Positions 17,208 to 26,032 of a stretch of DNA of 45,798 nucleotides are shown one piece after another. Positions within the stretch are counted from its first letter, which is position 1; each line of letters begins with the position of its first letter. Source of the stretch: Phycisphaerales bacterium (GTDB lineage: Bacteria > Planctomycetota > Phycisphaerae > Phycisphaerales > UBA1924). Made by a program: the position numbers and the translations under genes. Location: positions 1 through 45,798 of the forward strand of contig JAESRA010000155.1 of NCBI GenBank assembly GCA_016764895.1, written 5' to 3'. The notes below the pieces were generated by a model that was not told the origin of the DNA, made no database searches, and saw nothing but the letters and a program-made list of their open reading frames with translations.

Positions 17208-18674
17208 ATGCGGATACTCATGCTCGGCTGGGAGTTCCCACCATTCATCGCAGGCGGGCTCGGCACCGCCTGTTCCGGGCTCACCAAAGCCATGGTCGCC
17301 CAAGGACACGAAATCACATTCGTGTTCCCACAACCAATTCCCGTCGGGCACCAATCCCATGTCAACCTCATAGGCCCACGAATCCTCAAAGAACGCATCG
17401 CCAAAGTCCGGGCCGCGGGTCAAGGCACCCAAACCCAAATCCTGACAACAACACAGATCAAAACCCACACGGTCTCCCGTCATTCCACCCCGGACACCAT
17501 CGAACAAGAACTCATCGAAACCAGCCCGTATCCCAGTTCATACCCAGGCGTAGACGCCGGCGATGTCCTCCGCCGAGTCGTCGAACACATCAGACAAGGC
17601 ACCAGCGAAGAATCCATCTCCGAATCGGTTTCCACAAGCCAGACCACCACGGTCCTCCGCGGGCTCCAAAGCAGCAACGCCTCAGAACTCGCCGATGCCA
17701 TGCAAGAAGCACTCGATTCTCTGGGCGAGCTTGGTACTGGTTCCAAAGGCTATTCAGGCGATCTCTTCGCCGATGCCGACCGCTACGCCCGCCTCGCGTC
17801 GGCGCTCTCGATGCATGAAAAATTCGATGTCATCCACGCCCACGACTGGCTAACTTACCCCGCCGGGATGGCCGTCCGCGCTCTCACCGGCAAGCCCCTC
17901 GTCTGCCATATCCACGCGACCGAGTTTGATCGTTCCGGCGAGCACATCAACCAAGCCGTCTATGACCTCGAACGAATGGGCATGCACGCCGCCGACCGCG
18001 TCATCGCCGTTTCACGCCTGACCAAAGCCATCGTCCACACCAAGTACGGCGTACCAAACGAAAAAATCGATGTCGTCTACAACGGCGTCGAACAAGACGA
18101 TGTTCAGCCAGACCTGGGCACCGCGATCGAGAGCGATGAAAAAATCGTACTATTCCTAGGCAGAATCACCATGCAAAAAGGCCCGGAGTATTTTATCCAG
18201 GCCGCCAAACGGGTGCTGGAGGTCTATGACAAGGTCAAGTTTGTTGTTGCGGGTTCGGGTGATATGGCTGTCCGCATGATCGAAGACGCCGCCGCCAACG
18301 GCATCGGGCACAAAGTTCTCTTCACCGGATTCCTGCGAGGCAAAGATGTCGACAAGGTCTACGCAATGGCCGATTGTTATGTGATGCCCAGCGTCTCCGA
18401 GCCCTTCGGGATCGCCCCGCTCGAAGCGATGCGCAATGACACACCGGTGATCGTGTCCAAACAGTCCGGCGTCGCCGAGGTGCTGACGCATGCTCTGAAG
18501 GTCGATTTCTGGGATGTCGATGAGATGGCCAACAAGATCGTCGCGGTTCTGAAATATCCACCATTGAGCAAGACCTTGACCGAGCATGGCCGCTTTGAAC
18601 TGCGTGGACTCAAATGGGACGGGGCAAGTGAGAAATGCGTCAAGACCTACGCGCGGGCAATCGCTGATTTATAG
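17208..18674 (+). CDS. Family 4 glycosyltransferase (GT-B fold)
   Basis: A sugar-nucleotide-dependent transferase of 488 residues. The N-terminal Rossmann half opens with MRILMLGWEFPPFIAGGLGT, the glycine-rich start of GT4/GT5 enzymes, and has FDVIHAHDW near residue 205. The C-terminal half has VVYNGVEQ, KIVLFLGRITMQKGPEYFIQ and the donor-site E-x7-E in SEPFGIAPLEAM near 397-405. About 100 residues between 65 and 170 are an insertion relative to standard GT4 proteins, rich in Gln, Thr and Ser (QGTQTQILTTTQIKTHTVS). AAGGA lies seven bases before the ATG. Base composition at third codon positions changes near 18180: C/A-rich before, more G/T after. Donor and acceptor cannot be predicted. Confidence 0.92.
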   Translation: MRILMLGWEFPPFIAGGLGTACSGLTKAMVAQGHEITFVFPQPIPVGHQSHVNLIGPRILKERIAKVRAAGQGTQTQILTTTQIKTHTVSRHSTPDTIEQELIETSPYPSSYPGVDAGDVLRRVVEHIRQGTSEESISESVSTSQTTTVLRGLQSSNASELADAMQEALDSLGELGTGSKGYSGDLFADADRYARLASALSMHEKFDVIHAHDWLTYPAGMAVRALTGKPLVCHIHATEFDRSGEHINQAVYDLERMGMHAADRVIAVSRLTKAIVHTKYGVPNEKIDVVYNGVEQDDVQPDLGTAIESDEKIVLFLGRITMQKGPEYFIQAAKRVLEVYDKVKFVVAGSGDMAVRMIEDAAANGIGHKVLFTGFLRGKDVDKVYAMADCYVMPSVSEPFGIAPLEAMRNDTPVIVSKQSGVAEVLTHALKVDFWDVDEMANKIVAVLKYPPLSKTLTEHGRFELRGLKWDGASEKCVKTYARAIADL

Positions 18675-18704
18675 TCTTTGCCACCGATTGAACCGGAGGC
18701 ACCA

Positions 18705-19217
18705 TTACCAATTCTTGCCCCCTGAGGTATACACCGCCCACGAATATGTGGAGCGTCTGGGATCAACGAACGGATTGTCGTCGTCGAAAGTTTTGGGTGT
18801 CTGATGGAGCAGGAATTTGTAATTTTTGCCATCGGATCTGTAGAGATACCCTCGTCCTGCGGTGGGGGTCACTGTAGGATCTTGGGGGAGTTCTTTGAGG
18901 AAGTAAGGTGCAAGGCCTGGGATATACCCGTTGTCCCCGACATAGCCCTTTCCGCCGTAGTTTGGTGCATCACCAGACCAGCCGGGGCTCACTGGGTAGT
19001 AGTCGTGTTTCCCGTAGTACTGCTCCAATGCATTCTCCACGGCTCGCAAATGGGTCTTTCGGATGCCGTCGCCTGATTTGTCTTTGGCCCTGGCGAAGTT
19101 CGGCACCACAATAGCAGCCAAAATGCCCAATACGATCACCACGATGAGGATCTCGATGAGTGAGAATCCGCGTCGTGTATTCTGATGCCGGCTCGACTGA
19201 ATGAATGGTGTATCCAC
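18705..19217 (-). CDS. Type II secretion / type IV pilus-like major pseudopilin
   Basis: A prepilin of 170 residues. The GTG at 19217 is chosen because AGGAG lies six bases upstream, giving a short leader (MDTPFIQSSRHQNTRRG). The prepilin-peptidase site is RRG followed by FSLIEILIVVIVLGILAAIV, with the conserved Glu at position +5. The C-terminal part (ALEQYYGKHDYYPV, DPTVTPTAGRGYLYRSDGKN) resembles GspG-type pseudopilins. An ATG at 19253 is an alternative start. No other secretion or pilus gene is nearby, as is common for scattered pseudopilins in planctomycetes. It converges on the glycosyltransferase gene, 30 bp between stops. Confidence 0.9.
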   Translation of the reverse strand: MDTPFIQSSRHQNTRRGFSLIEILIVVIVLGILAAIVVPNFARAKDKSGDGIRKTHLRAVENALEQYYGKHDYYPVSPGWSGDAPNYGGKGYVGDNGYIPGLAPYFLKELPQDPTVTPTAGRGYLYRSDGKNYKFLLHQTPKTFDDDNPFVDPRRSTYSWAVYTSGGKNW

Positions 19218-19472
19218 GGTGTTCTCCTGTGCTGCTCGATTTTGAGGGTGCATTGGTCGTAGATCGGCCCAAAATCGGTTGATGTTGAGTGGTATGGAGA
19301 CGATCTGGTGGGTGGGTGTGGCTGTGATGATTCGTCGTCCGAGAACCACGATGCGAGAAGTCAGATCAAATATCAGATCATTCTTCAATGCCCAGAGAAT
19401 GACCAGCAGAGAAAAAACATGCACGAGATGACCCATTGTGCAAAGATGAAAGCCATCAGATAATCACACGGC

Positions 19473-20993
19473 CTAGCCCACATCCCGTCCCTGAAACAGC
19501 ACCACCGCAAGTCCCAAGAACACCAAAATCTGGCACCCGCTGTACATCGTCACCAGCAGAATATGCGACGGCGGCACCGGCTGATTCTTGTTGATCGCAT
19601 CAATCAACCAAAACGACTGCATGTTCGGGATCACCGACCATGCAACCAATGGCACCATGTTGGTCTTGGTCGGAGCCATGAACACCGAATCCTTCGGCAG
19701 CGGCGGACGAGACAACGGCACCGAAGTATGACCGATCTGCATCACCAGCATCGATTGCCCAAGCGAGTTGGGGTCGATCTGAACGATTATCAGCCCCGGC
19801 GTCTCGCGCGAGTTCTCGACAAGCTCATCATTCTCATCAAACGGCTCAAACGGCGGGGTCACCAGTCCGACACCATTGGGCGACGAGCCGTAGTAAAACG
19901 AATCCCCCGCCTTGAGTTGCACCGTCGGAGGCCCCAGCAAATCAATAATCATCTGCGAGCCCGGCGACCTGAGCATGACCTCTTGCCACTGCGGGTCTTC
20001 CACTTGGCCCATTGCCAGCACTTCGCGGATAGAGACAAAGTTGCGTGGGTCGTAGCCGAGTTCGATAAACTCTTCGAGTTCTATTCCATTGCGTTTGGCC
20101 GCCAGATCCCAAACCTCGTCGTGTTTGAAGTCGTAGGCATCGAGTTTGGTCGGCGACCGCGCCGAGGCGATCTCAGCGACCCGTGTATTGGAATACACAT
20201 GCCGCCCGATGAAGTAGTTGGACATCAGCCCCATGACAAAGACAATCGCGCAGATCATGATCGTCAGGACCTGTCCAACGCGCGTCGAAACCGCCGTAGC
20301 CAAGGCCGCGATGACCAAGAGCGCCATCCCCAGGGTCAGGCATGAGAGAAAAATTTGCGGGGTAAAATCCGTTCCGATCGGTTGGAGTTCCCATTCATCG
20401 GTCAGCAGCAGCACTCCGAAGTACGCCAGCCAGATCAGCGGGAGCATCAGCAGTACAGCGGTCTGCCCGAACGACCATCCATAGATAAAGTTGCCCAGCC
20501 CCGCGATGAAAATCGCCCCGCCCAGTGCGGTCAATCCAAAGATGATGACCACGAAATCAGGTTCATCGGCGGCCGTGGTCTGGACCCCGTGCCGGATCGC
20601 CAGCAGTAGCATTGCGACCATAATCCCGATCGCCAGAATCATCGCCCCAGCAATGCCGATGTATTTCCCAAGAATCACGCTCGGCCGACTGATCGGCTTG
20701 GAAACCACCGTCAAAATGGTCTTATTCTCAATCTCCCGAGAGATCGCGGCGGTCGCTATAAAGGATGCCAGCACAATCCCCAGCACAAAAACCGTCGACA
20801 TCGAAACATCGTATAAGAGCTTGTTATCCCCCGTCACTTCGCCCGGAACGGACGCTCGCCCCATCGTGAATCCGATGATCCAGGTGTTCATAATTTGCAG
20901 GAATGCTGCAATAAGCATCATGATCACCAGAATGGGCTGGCGGAGACTCTCGATAAACGAGTTGCGTGCGATGGGGAGGATGTGGCCAATCAT
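19473..20993 (-). CDS. ABC-2 type transporter permease
   Basis: An integral membrane protein of 506 residues from the ATG at 20993 (MIGHILPIARNSFIESLRQP). Membrane segments appear near residues 20-45, 65-90, 110-140 and then several between 160 and 270; a large extracytoplasmic region (about 270-460) follows and a final segment closes the protein. The ISREIENKTILTVVSKPISR motif after the second segment is typical of ABC-2 exporter permeases, where it faces the ATPase. The shape parallels the permease at 27382-29340. No ATPase gene is adjacent on this strand; the nearest is 26033-27382 on the other strand, and sharing it is an inference. No strong ribosome site precedes this ATG, so the start is less certain. 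Confidence 0.85.
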   Translation of the reverse strand: MIGHILPIARNSFIESLRQPILVIMMLIAAFLQIMNTWIIGFTMGRASVPGEVTGDNKLLYDVSMSTVFVLGIVLASFIATAAISREIENKTILTVVSKPISRPSVILGKYIGIAGAMILAIGIMVAMLLLAIRHGVQTTAADEPDFVVIIFGLTALGGAIFIAGLGNFIYGWSFGQTAVLLMLPLIWLAYFGVLLLTDEWELQPIGTDFTPQIFLSCLTLGMALLVIAALATAVSTRVGQVLTIMICAIVFVMGLMSNYFIGRHVYSNTRVAEIASARSPTKLDAYDFKHDEVWDLAAKRNGIELEEFIELGYDPRNFVSIREVLAMGQVEDPQWQEVMLRSPGSQMIIDLLGPPTVQLKAGDSFYYGSSPNGVGLVTPPFEPFDENDELVENSRETPGLIIVQIDPNSLGQSMLVMQIGHTSVPLSRPPLPKDSVFMAPTKTNMVPLVAWSVIPNMQSFWLIDAINKNQPVPPSHILLVTMYSGCQILVFLGLAVVLFQGRDVG

Positions 20994-21335
20994 GCGGTGT
21001 CGATGGTAGGGGGGCTTTGGGGGGTGGATGGTCGATGAGGGGCTCTGGCGGCGCATCTTTCGCGCCTCGCAAAGGACAATGCCTTTCCCTACGGCAATGC
21101 CACGACTTGGTTCGGTGATCTTCTTGATGATTTGCCATTTCCCGGCGAACCCCCGCCTTCAAATCAGCGTAAGGTGAACCACAGGGGCGAACTGGCATAG
21201 ATGGGACCCCGCGGCTGGTTTGATGCGTTTGGCCTTGATTGAGGTCAATGAGTGGACTCTGACCGCCCAGATGCCCACAATAGAGCCCCCGGTACACTCC
21301 GGAATGGATATGTCAGCAGGCTGGCACAGGCAAGC
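20994..21335. other. Divergent intergenic region between ABC-2 permease and SPFH operon
   Basis: About 340 bp with no convincing gene. The left end has two G6 runs within 20 bp (near 21010-21026) and is C-rich as the leader of the minus-strand permease. A possible -10 box TACACT (21293-21298) would start + strand transcription about 30 bp before the ATG at 21336, but no good -35 box is seen. The SPFH gene may also start in this region, at a GTG at 21252 in the same frame. Confidence 0.5.
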
Positions 21336-23513
21336 ATGGGCGACACACGAACACTGAGGTTTCAACGAGACATGGTTCGAGGCGATTACCAAACATACCG
21401 AAGAGCGGCCCTCATTTGCGTAGTCGGTCTGGTCATCCAGACTTTCGTCGCGCTGCTGATACTCATCTACTCCATATACTCCGGCGACCACGCCGCCCGC
21501 AGTGCCTCGATCCTGTTCGGATCAGGCGTGATCGTGTGGGCGATGCTCCTGTTCGTCTTTGATCAGCACCGTCGCGAGCGGATCGAAGCCATGGAGGCCG
21601 AGCAGTACACCACCGCAGGTGGAGCCTCGGCCAGCGCATTCTCAGATGCCTCCGACGAACTCCGCGTCGCCGCACGCCGACTGATATTCATCCAGAAATG
21701 GGTAATCCCCGCCAGTGGCCTGCTCTTTGCCGCTGTCAATATTCTCGCCGGTGTATCCAGGCTCCGTTCGTGGGACGCGTACTCGTCCTCCGAAACCTTC
21801 ACATACAACACCAACATCCTCGGCGCCATGCTCGCTATCGGGCTTGCAATCGGTGTTGTAGGGTTCATTTTCGCTCGCTTTGTCTCAGGCATGGGCAAGG
21901 TGCCCATCTGGTCGAGCCTGCGGGCAGGGGCCGCGCAGTCCGTCGCGATCTCGATGGTCGGGGTGTTGCTGGCGATTGCTGCATTTATGGAACTCTCGCT
22001 CGGGCAGATGGGCCTCAAATCTTTGACGCCCATGATCGTTCCCATCGGGATGATCGTCCTGGGTTGCGAGGTCGCCCTGAATCTGGTGCTCGATCTCTAT
22101 CGCCCCCGCAAGCCCGGCGAAGACCCACGCCCAGCCTTTGATTCCCGCCTTCTTGGATTGCTCGCCGCTCCGGACCGGATCGCGGCCAATATCGGCGAAG
22201 CGGTCAACTACCAATTCGGTGTCGATGTCACCGGGACTTGGTTCTATCAACTGATTTCAAAGCTCGTCATCTGGCTCCTAGGCATGGGCGTTGCCATCGC
22301 ATGGCTCATGACCATGCTGGTGGTTGTCGAGCCTCATGAACGAGGATTGATCCTGACCAATGGTCGCGTCAGCAGCCCGATCTACAGCTTTGGTGATCGT
22401 GGCGAGAGTGATATAGGCCCAGGCCTGCATGTCAAGTGGCCCTGGCCCATCGCCAGCTACGAAACCCCAGTCTCGCTCTCACGCGCAGCCGGGAAGCAGA
22501 GCGAGGTCCGCACCACCACAGGCGTGCGCATTCTTCAACTCGCTTCCAACCGACCCGATGAAGACAAATCAAGCCCGATCATCTGGACAGAGTCACACAC
22601 ATCACGCGAAAAACTCAATATCGTTCAGCCAACTCAGGATGTCGAACACTCAAGTTCTACTCCTGGTTCATCTCAGCAGTCACAAGCAAATCTCTCGCTC
22701 GTGGCTGTCGAGGTCCCGATGCACTTTGTGATCCGTGATGTCAAACTCTTCGACCAGTTCGCAGGCCCAGGCCAGCGGGAAGACCTCCTGCAAATGATCG
22801 GGCGACGCGTCGTCACCCAGTTCCTCGGCGAATGGTCCATCGATCAGGTCCTGACCCACAATCAAACCCCAATGCTCGGCCAACTCCGCACAAGACTCGA
22901 AAACGCCTACGCAGAGCTCAATGAAGGGCAAGGCCCCGGAATTGAAATCCTCTTCGTCGGGATGCAAGGGGCTCATCCCCCGCTCAAGGTCGCGCCGTCA
23001 TTTGAACGCATCATCGCCGCTCGTCAGAACCGCGAGTCCATGATCGAAGACGCTCGGCGTATCGAAATCCTAACCCTCACAGAAATCGCGGGTTCGGTCG
23101 AACTTGCCGAGCAAATCGTCGGACAGCTCAGCCAGCTCGATATTGATCGCCGAGCCAACTCAGGTAATATTCAGATCGCAGAAGCCGAGCTCCAAGTCCA
23201 AAAACTCCTCGAGACCGCAGGCGGCGAAGCAGGCGAAAAACTCCTCGAAGCCAGCGCACAGCGTTGGACCCGTCACATGACCGAGCGAGGCCGCGCCGTC
23301 TTGCTCGGCGGTCAACTCCTCGCCTACGAAGCGTCCCCAAGCCTGTACCGTTCACAATCATATTTCGACGCGTTGCTCGATGCCATCAAGGACACCCGAG
23401 TGTACCTCACCCCAGGCGAGCTAAAATCGCTCCATGTCCGGATTGATCTGATGGATCAAGAAGCGGGCACCGATGTCTTTGCACCCGAAGCGGGTGTGGA
23501 CATGAATCAGTAA
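21336..23513 (+). CDS. Polytopic SPFH/band 7 protein (HflK-like C-terminal half)
   Basis: A protein of 725 residues if started at the ATG at 21336; an in-frame GTG at 21252 would add 28. The first 325 residues hold about seven membrane segments, for example ALICVVGLVIQTFVALLILI and LGAMLAIGLAIGVVGFIFAR. Then comes an SPFH domain opening with VVVEPHERGLILTNGRV and PGLHVKWPWPIASYE, as in HflK, with a Ser/Gln-rich loop near 430-455. It ends in a helical region (VGQLSQLDIDRRANSGNIQI) typical of SPFH oligomerisation. Ordinary HflK has a single membrane segment, so the polytopic N-terminus is unusual. It is the first gene of the SPFH/ABC operon. HflK/HflC form a membrane cage around FtsH in other bacteria; no ftsH is seen here. 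Confidence 0.85.
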   Translation: MGDTRTLRFQRDMVRGDYQTYRRAALICVVGLVIQTFVALLILIYSIYSGDHAARSASILFGSGVIVWAMLLFVFDQHRRERIEAMEAEQYTTAGGASASAFSDASDELRVAARRLIFIQKWVIPASGLLFAAVNILAGVSRLRSWDAYSSSETFTYNTNILGAMLAIGLAIGVVGFIFARFVSGMGKVPIWSSLRAGAAQSVAISMVGVLLAIAAFMELSLGQMGLKSLTPMIVPIGMIVLGCEVALNLVLDLYRPRKPGEDPRPAFDSRLLGLLAAPDRIAANIGEAVNYQFGVDVTGTWFYQLISKLVIWLLGMGVAIAWLMTMLVVVEPHERGLILTNGRVSSPIYSFGDRGESDIGPGLHVKWPWPIASYETPVSLSRAAGKQSEVRTTTGVRILQLASNRPDEDKSSPIIWTESHTSREKLNIVQPTQDVEHSSSTPGSSQQSQANLSLVAVEVPMHFVIRDVKLFDQFAGPGQREDLLQMIGRRVVTQFLGEWSIDQVLTHNQTPMLGQLRTRLENAYAELNEGQGPGIEILFVGMQGAHPPLKVAPSFERIIAARQNRESMIEDARRIEILTLTEIAGSVELAEQIVGQLSQLDIDRRANSGNIQIAEAELQVQKLLETAGGEAGEKLLEASAQRWTRHMTERGRAVLLGGQLLAYEASPSLYRSQSYFDALLDAIKDTRVYLTPGELKSLHVRIDLMDQEAGTDVFAPEAGVDMNQ

Positions 23514-23576
23514 GCAAAGATATTACGGACCAGACAGGTCCATTTGAACCCCATATTGGGGATACGGAGATTACTC

Positions 23577-24584
23577 GTGCGACACATCTTTATGCGATAC
23601 ATCTTTATCAGTGTGTTTCTGATCTTCCTGCTCTCGATGGTCGCTTTCAGCGCGACCTACACGGTCCGGTTCACAGAATCAGCCGTGAAGACCACCTTCG
23701 GCAAAGCAGGCGAGAACTCAATCGTCACCGAGCCCGGGTTCAAGTTCAAATGGCCCTTCCCGATCGAGTCGGTGACCAAGTACGACACCCGCACCCGAAT
23801 CGTCCAGGCTCGCTCTGAAACCCAGCAGACCGCCGACGACTTCCAGGTCATTGTCGAAGCGTTCTTGACCTACAAAGTCGTCGATCCGCTCAAGTTCTTC
23901 CGGAGTTTCTCAAACGCAGGCGATCGACCAATCGACCACTACATCAAAGCCGAAAACTCGGTTCTTCAGGACCTGCTGCGTTCATCACTCGGTGTGACCT
24001 CCAAGTTCTCCATCACCGATCTCTACTCCCCCATCTCCGGCGAATCAGCACTCCCAGAACTCGAGTCCCAAGTCTTTGCATTGCTCTCACAAGGCGGACA
24101 GGGCGGCAACCCTCTCAAAGATTACGGCATCGAAGTCACCTTCGTCGGAATCGACCGCATCGTCCTCCCAGAAGACGCCACCGACGCGGTCATCACACGC
24201 ATGGGCGCAAACCGCGACCGTCTCGCAGAACGCTACGAGTCCGAAGGCCGCTCCCAAGCGCGTGCCATCGAAGCCAAAGCAAGGTCCGATGCTGACAAGA
24301 TTCGTGCCTTTGCTCAGCGACGCGCCGACGAAATTCTCGCCAAGGGCGAGGCCGAAGCCGCACCATATCTCGCCCAGCAGAACATCAATCCAGAACTCGC
24401 GGTATTCATCCAAAACATCCGCCTCATGCGTGAATCCATGGCCAAAAAATTCACACTGATCTTCTCAACCTCAGACTACGGCATGCAACTCTTCGATCCC
24501 AACATCCTCCAAAATAGCCAGGGCAACCTGCCAGTCCCCCAGCAAGGCGACCGCTCGTTTGCTTCCTCGGGATCGGAGAACTGA
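23577..24584 (+). CDS. hflC: HflC-like SPFH protein
   Basis: An SPFH protein of 335 residues. The GTG at 23577 is chosen since GGAG lies seven bases upstream; a TTG at 23544 and an ATG at 23592 are alternatives. One N-terminal membrane segment (YIFISVFLIFLLSMVAFS) is followed by YTVRFTESAVKTTFGKAG and PGFKFKWPFPIESVTKYDTR, the HflC beginning. The long helix with ARAIEAKARSDADKIRAFAQ and RRADEILAKGEAEA and the C-terminal FTLIFSTSDYGMQLFDPN match HflC. It would assemble with the HflK-like proteins on either side. It lies 63 bp after the polytopic SPFH gene and 3 bp before the next. Confidence 0.9.
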   Translation: MRHIFMRYIFISVFLIFLLSMVAFSATYTVRFTESAVKTTFGKAGENSIVTEPGFKFKWPFPIESVTKYDTRTRIVQARSETQQTADDFQVIVEAFLTYKVVDPLKFFRSFSNAGDRPIDHYIKAENSVLQDLLRSSLGVTSKFSITDLYSPISGESALPELESQVFALLSQGGQGGNPLKDYGIEVTFVGIDRIVLPEDATDAVITRMGANRDRLAERYESEGRSQARAIEAKARSDADKIRAFAQRRADEILAKGEAEAAPYLAQQNINPELAVFIQNIRLMRESMAKKFTLIFSTSDYGMQLFDPNILQNSQGNLPVPQQGDRSFASSGSEN

Positions 24585-24587
24585 TCC

Positions 24588-26030
24588 ATGGCAGACAATG
24601 ACCACAACCTCGATGATCTGGTCAATGACCAAGATCAGGATCAATCAAATCCATCACCCCTCTCAAACCGGGCCGCCTCGGTTCGGCTCCGAGGCGGGCA
24701 GTCCGACCAAGACGCAAACGATATGGCACGGATGGACACCGCCAACGAATCGCTCGCCGACGCGCTCAAGATCACCTATGGCCTGCTCAAAGTCGCCATG
24801 ATCGTACTCGTTGGTCTGTTCACGATCTCCGGTGTTCAATCAATCAAAGAAGGCGAACGGGGCATTAGTGTCCGCTTCGGCAAGCAGGTCAGAACAAACC
24901 TTGAGCCCGGAATCCAATGGTCATTCCCCTATCCCATCGGCGAAATCGTCCGAGTTGGCGAGGGCGCTATCGAGATCGCCATCGCCAAAGAGTTCATGCC
25001 CAATATATCGGGCGATCAATCCGATGAAGCAGCCATGTCGCTCAACATCAGCCGCTTCAGTAATTCTGTCAAGCTCGATCCCGCGAGCGACGGCTCAAAC
25101 ATCACCTCCGATTTCAACATCGCCCACACACAATGGAGCGTGATCTACCGCCGGTCAGATCACGCGACCTATGTCTCCAACATCATCCCGTCACAAGAGC
25201 ACGCGATACTCAAGGCTGTGATTCAGCGGGCCGTTGTGCATGTGATCGCCACGATTAAAATCGACGATCTCCTCAAAAACTCATCAGAAGCCATCGCCGG
25301 CCGAGTCCGCTCGCTGACCCAGCAATCCCTCGACGATCTTGAGACAGGAATCTCGATCGACCGCGTAGTCCTCACCAGAAAAAACGCGGCCTTATCACTC
25401 AGAGCAAAGTTTAACTCCGTCCAAGCCGCAGCCCAAACCGCCGGCAAAGCCAGAGAAGACGCCCTCCTGCTCCGCGACCAAATGCTCAACGAAGTCGCAG
25501 GTTTCGGGAGCAAAGTGCTCATCGCTGAAATCAACGAATACGAACGCCTCATCGAACTGCAAATGACCAACGAGTCCGAAATCCAACTCGCCAGAATTGA
25601 CGCGATCCTCCAAGGCCATCAAGTCGAAATCGGCGGCGAAATGACAGGCTTACTGGTCTCAGGCGAAATTTCCGAACTACTAATCCAAGCACAATCCCAA
25701 TCGTCGAACCGCGTGAGCCTCGCGATCGCCCAACTCGAAAACTTCCGGTCCAAGCAAGCTCAATTCAAAGCCAACCCAAAGCTCATGATCGCTCGCGATT
25801 GGTCCTCTGCAATGAGCGAGTTCCTCGACAAAGACTTTGTCTCAACGATCGTGCTTCCAAGAGGCGTGAGTGCCGAAATACTAATCAACAACGACCCGGA
25901 CATCGCTCGTGAGATCGACCGGATGAGGAAACGCCGCGAGGCAGAGGGAACGATCGATCAACGCCGCGAAGATATGCGTCGATCATTCTTCAAAACCCAG
26001 CGCGGCCTCAAAGAACCAGAGGAACCCTAA
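24588..26030 (+). CDS. hflK: HflK-like SPFH protein
   Basis: An SPFH protein of 480 residues. It has a charged, Asp/Gln-rich N-terminal tail (about 60 residues), one membrane segment (VAMIVLVGLFTISGV, near residues 69-83), then the SPFH start SIKEGERGISVRFGKQV with LEPGIQWSFPYPIGEIVRVG. The middle includes RRSDHATYVSNIIPSQEHAI, and the long C-terminal helix region (SVQAAAQTAGKAREDALLLR) is as expected. A charged tail follows (EIDRMRKRREAEGTIDQRRE). Cytoplasmic tail and extracytoplasmic SPFH domain would match E. coli HflK topology. It starts 3 bp after the HflC stop, with GGAG about ten bases upstream. It is the third SPFH gene in a row. Confidence 0.88.
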   Translation: MADNDHNLDDLVNDQDQDQSNPSPLSNRAASVRLRGGQSDQDANDMARMDTANESLADALKITYGLLKVAMIVLVGLFTISGVQSIKEGERGISVRFGKQVRTNLEPGIQWSFPYPIGEIVRVGEGAIEIAIAKEFMPNISGDQSDEAAMSLNISRFSNSVKLDPASDGSNITSDFNIAHTQWSVIYRRSDHATYVSNIIPSQEHAILKAVIQRAVVHVIATIKIDDLLKNSSEAIAGRVRSLTQQSLDDLETGISIDRVVLTRKNAALSLRAKFNSVQAAAQTAGKAREDALLLRDQMLNEVAGFGSKVLIAEINEYERLIELQMTNESEIQLARIDAILQGHQVEIGGEMTGLLVSGEISELLIQAQSQSSNRVSLAIAQLENFRSKQAQFKANPKLMIARDWSSAMSEFLDKDFVSTIVLPRGVSAEILINNDPDIAREIDRMRKRREAEGTIDQRREDMRRSFFKTQRGLKEPEEP

Positions 26031-26032
26031 GC

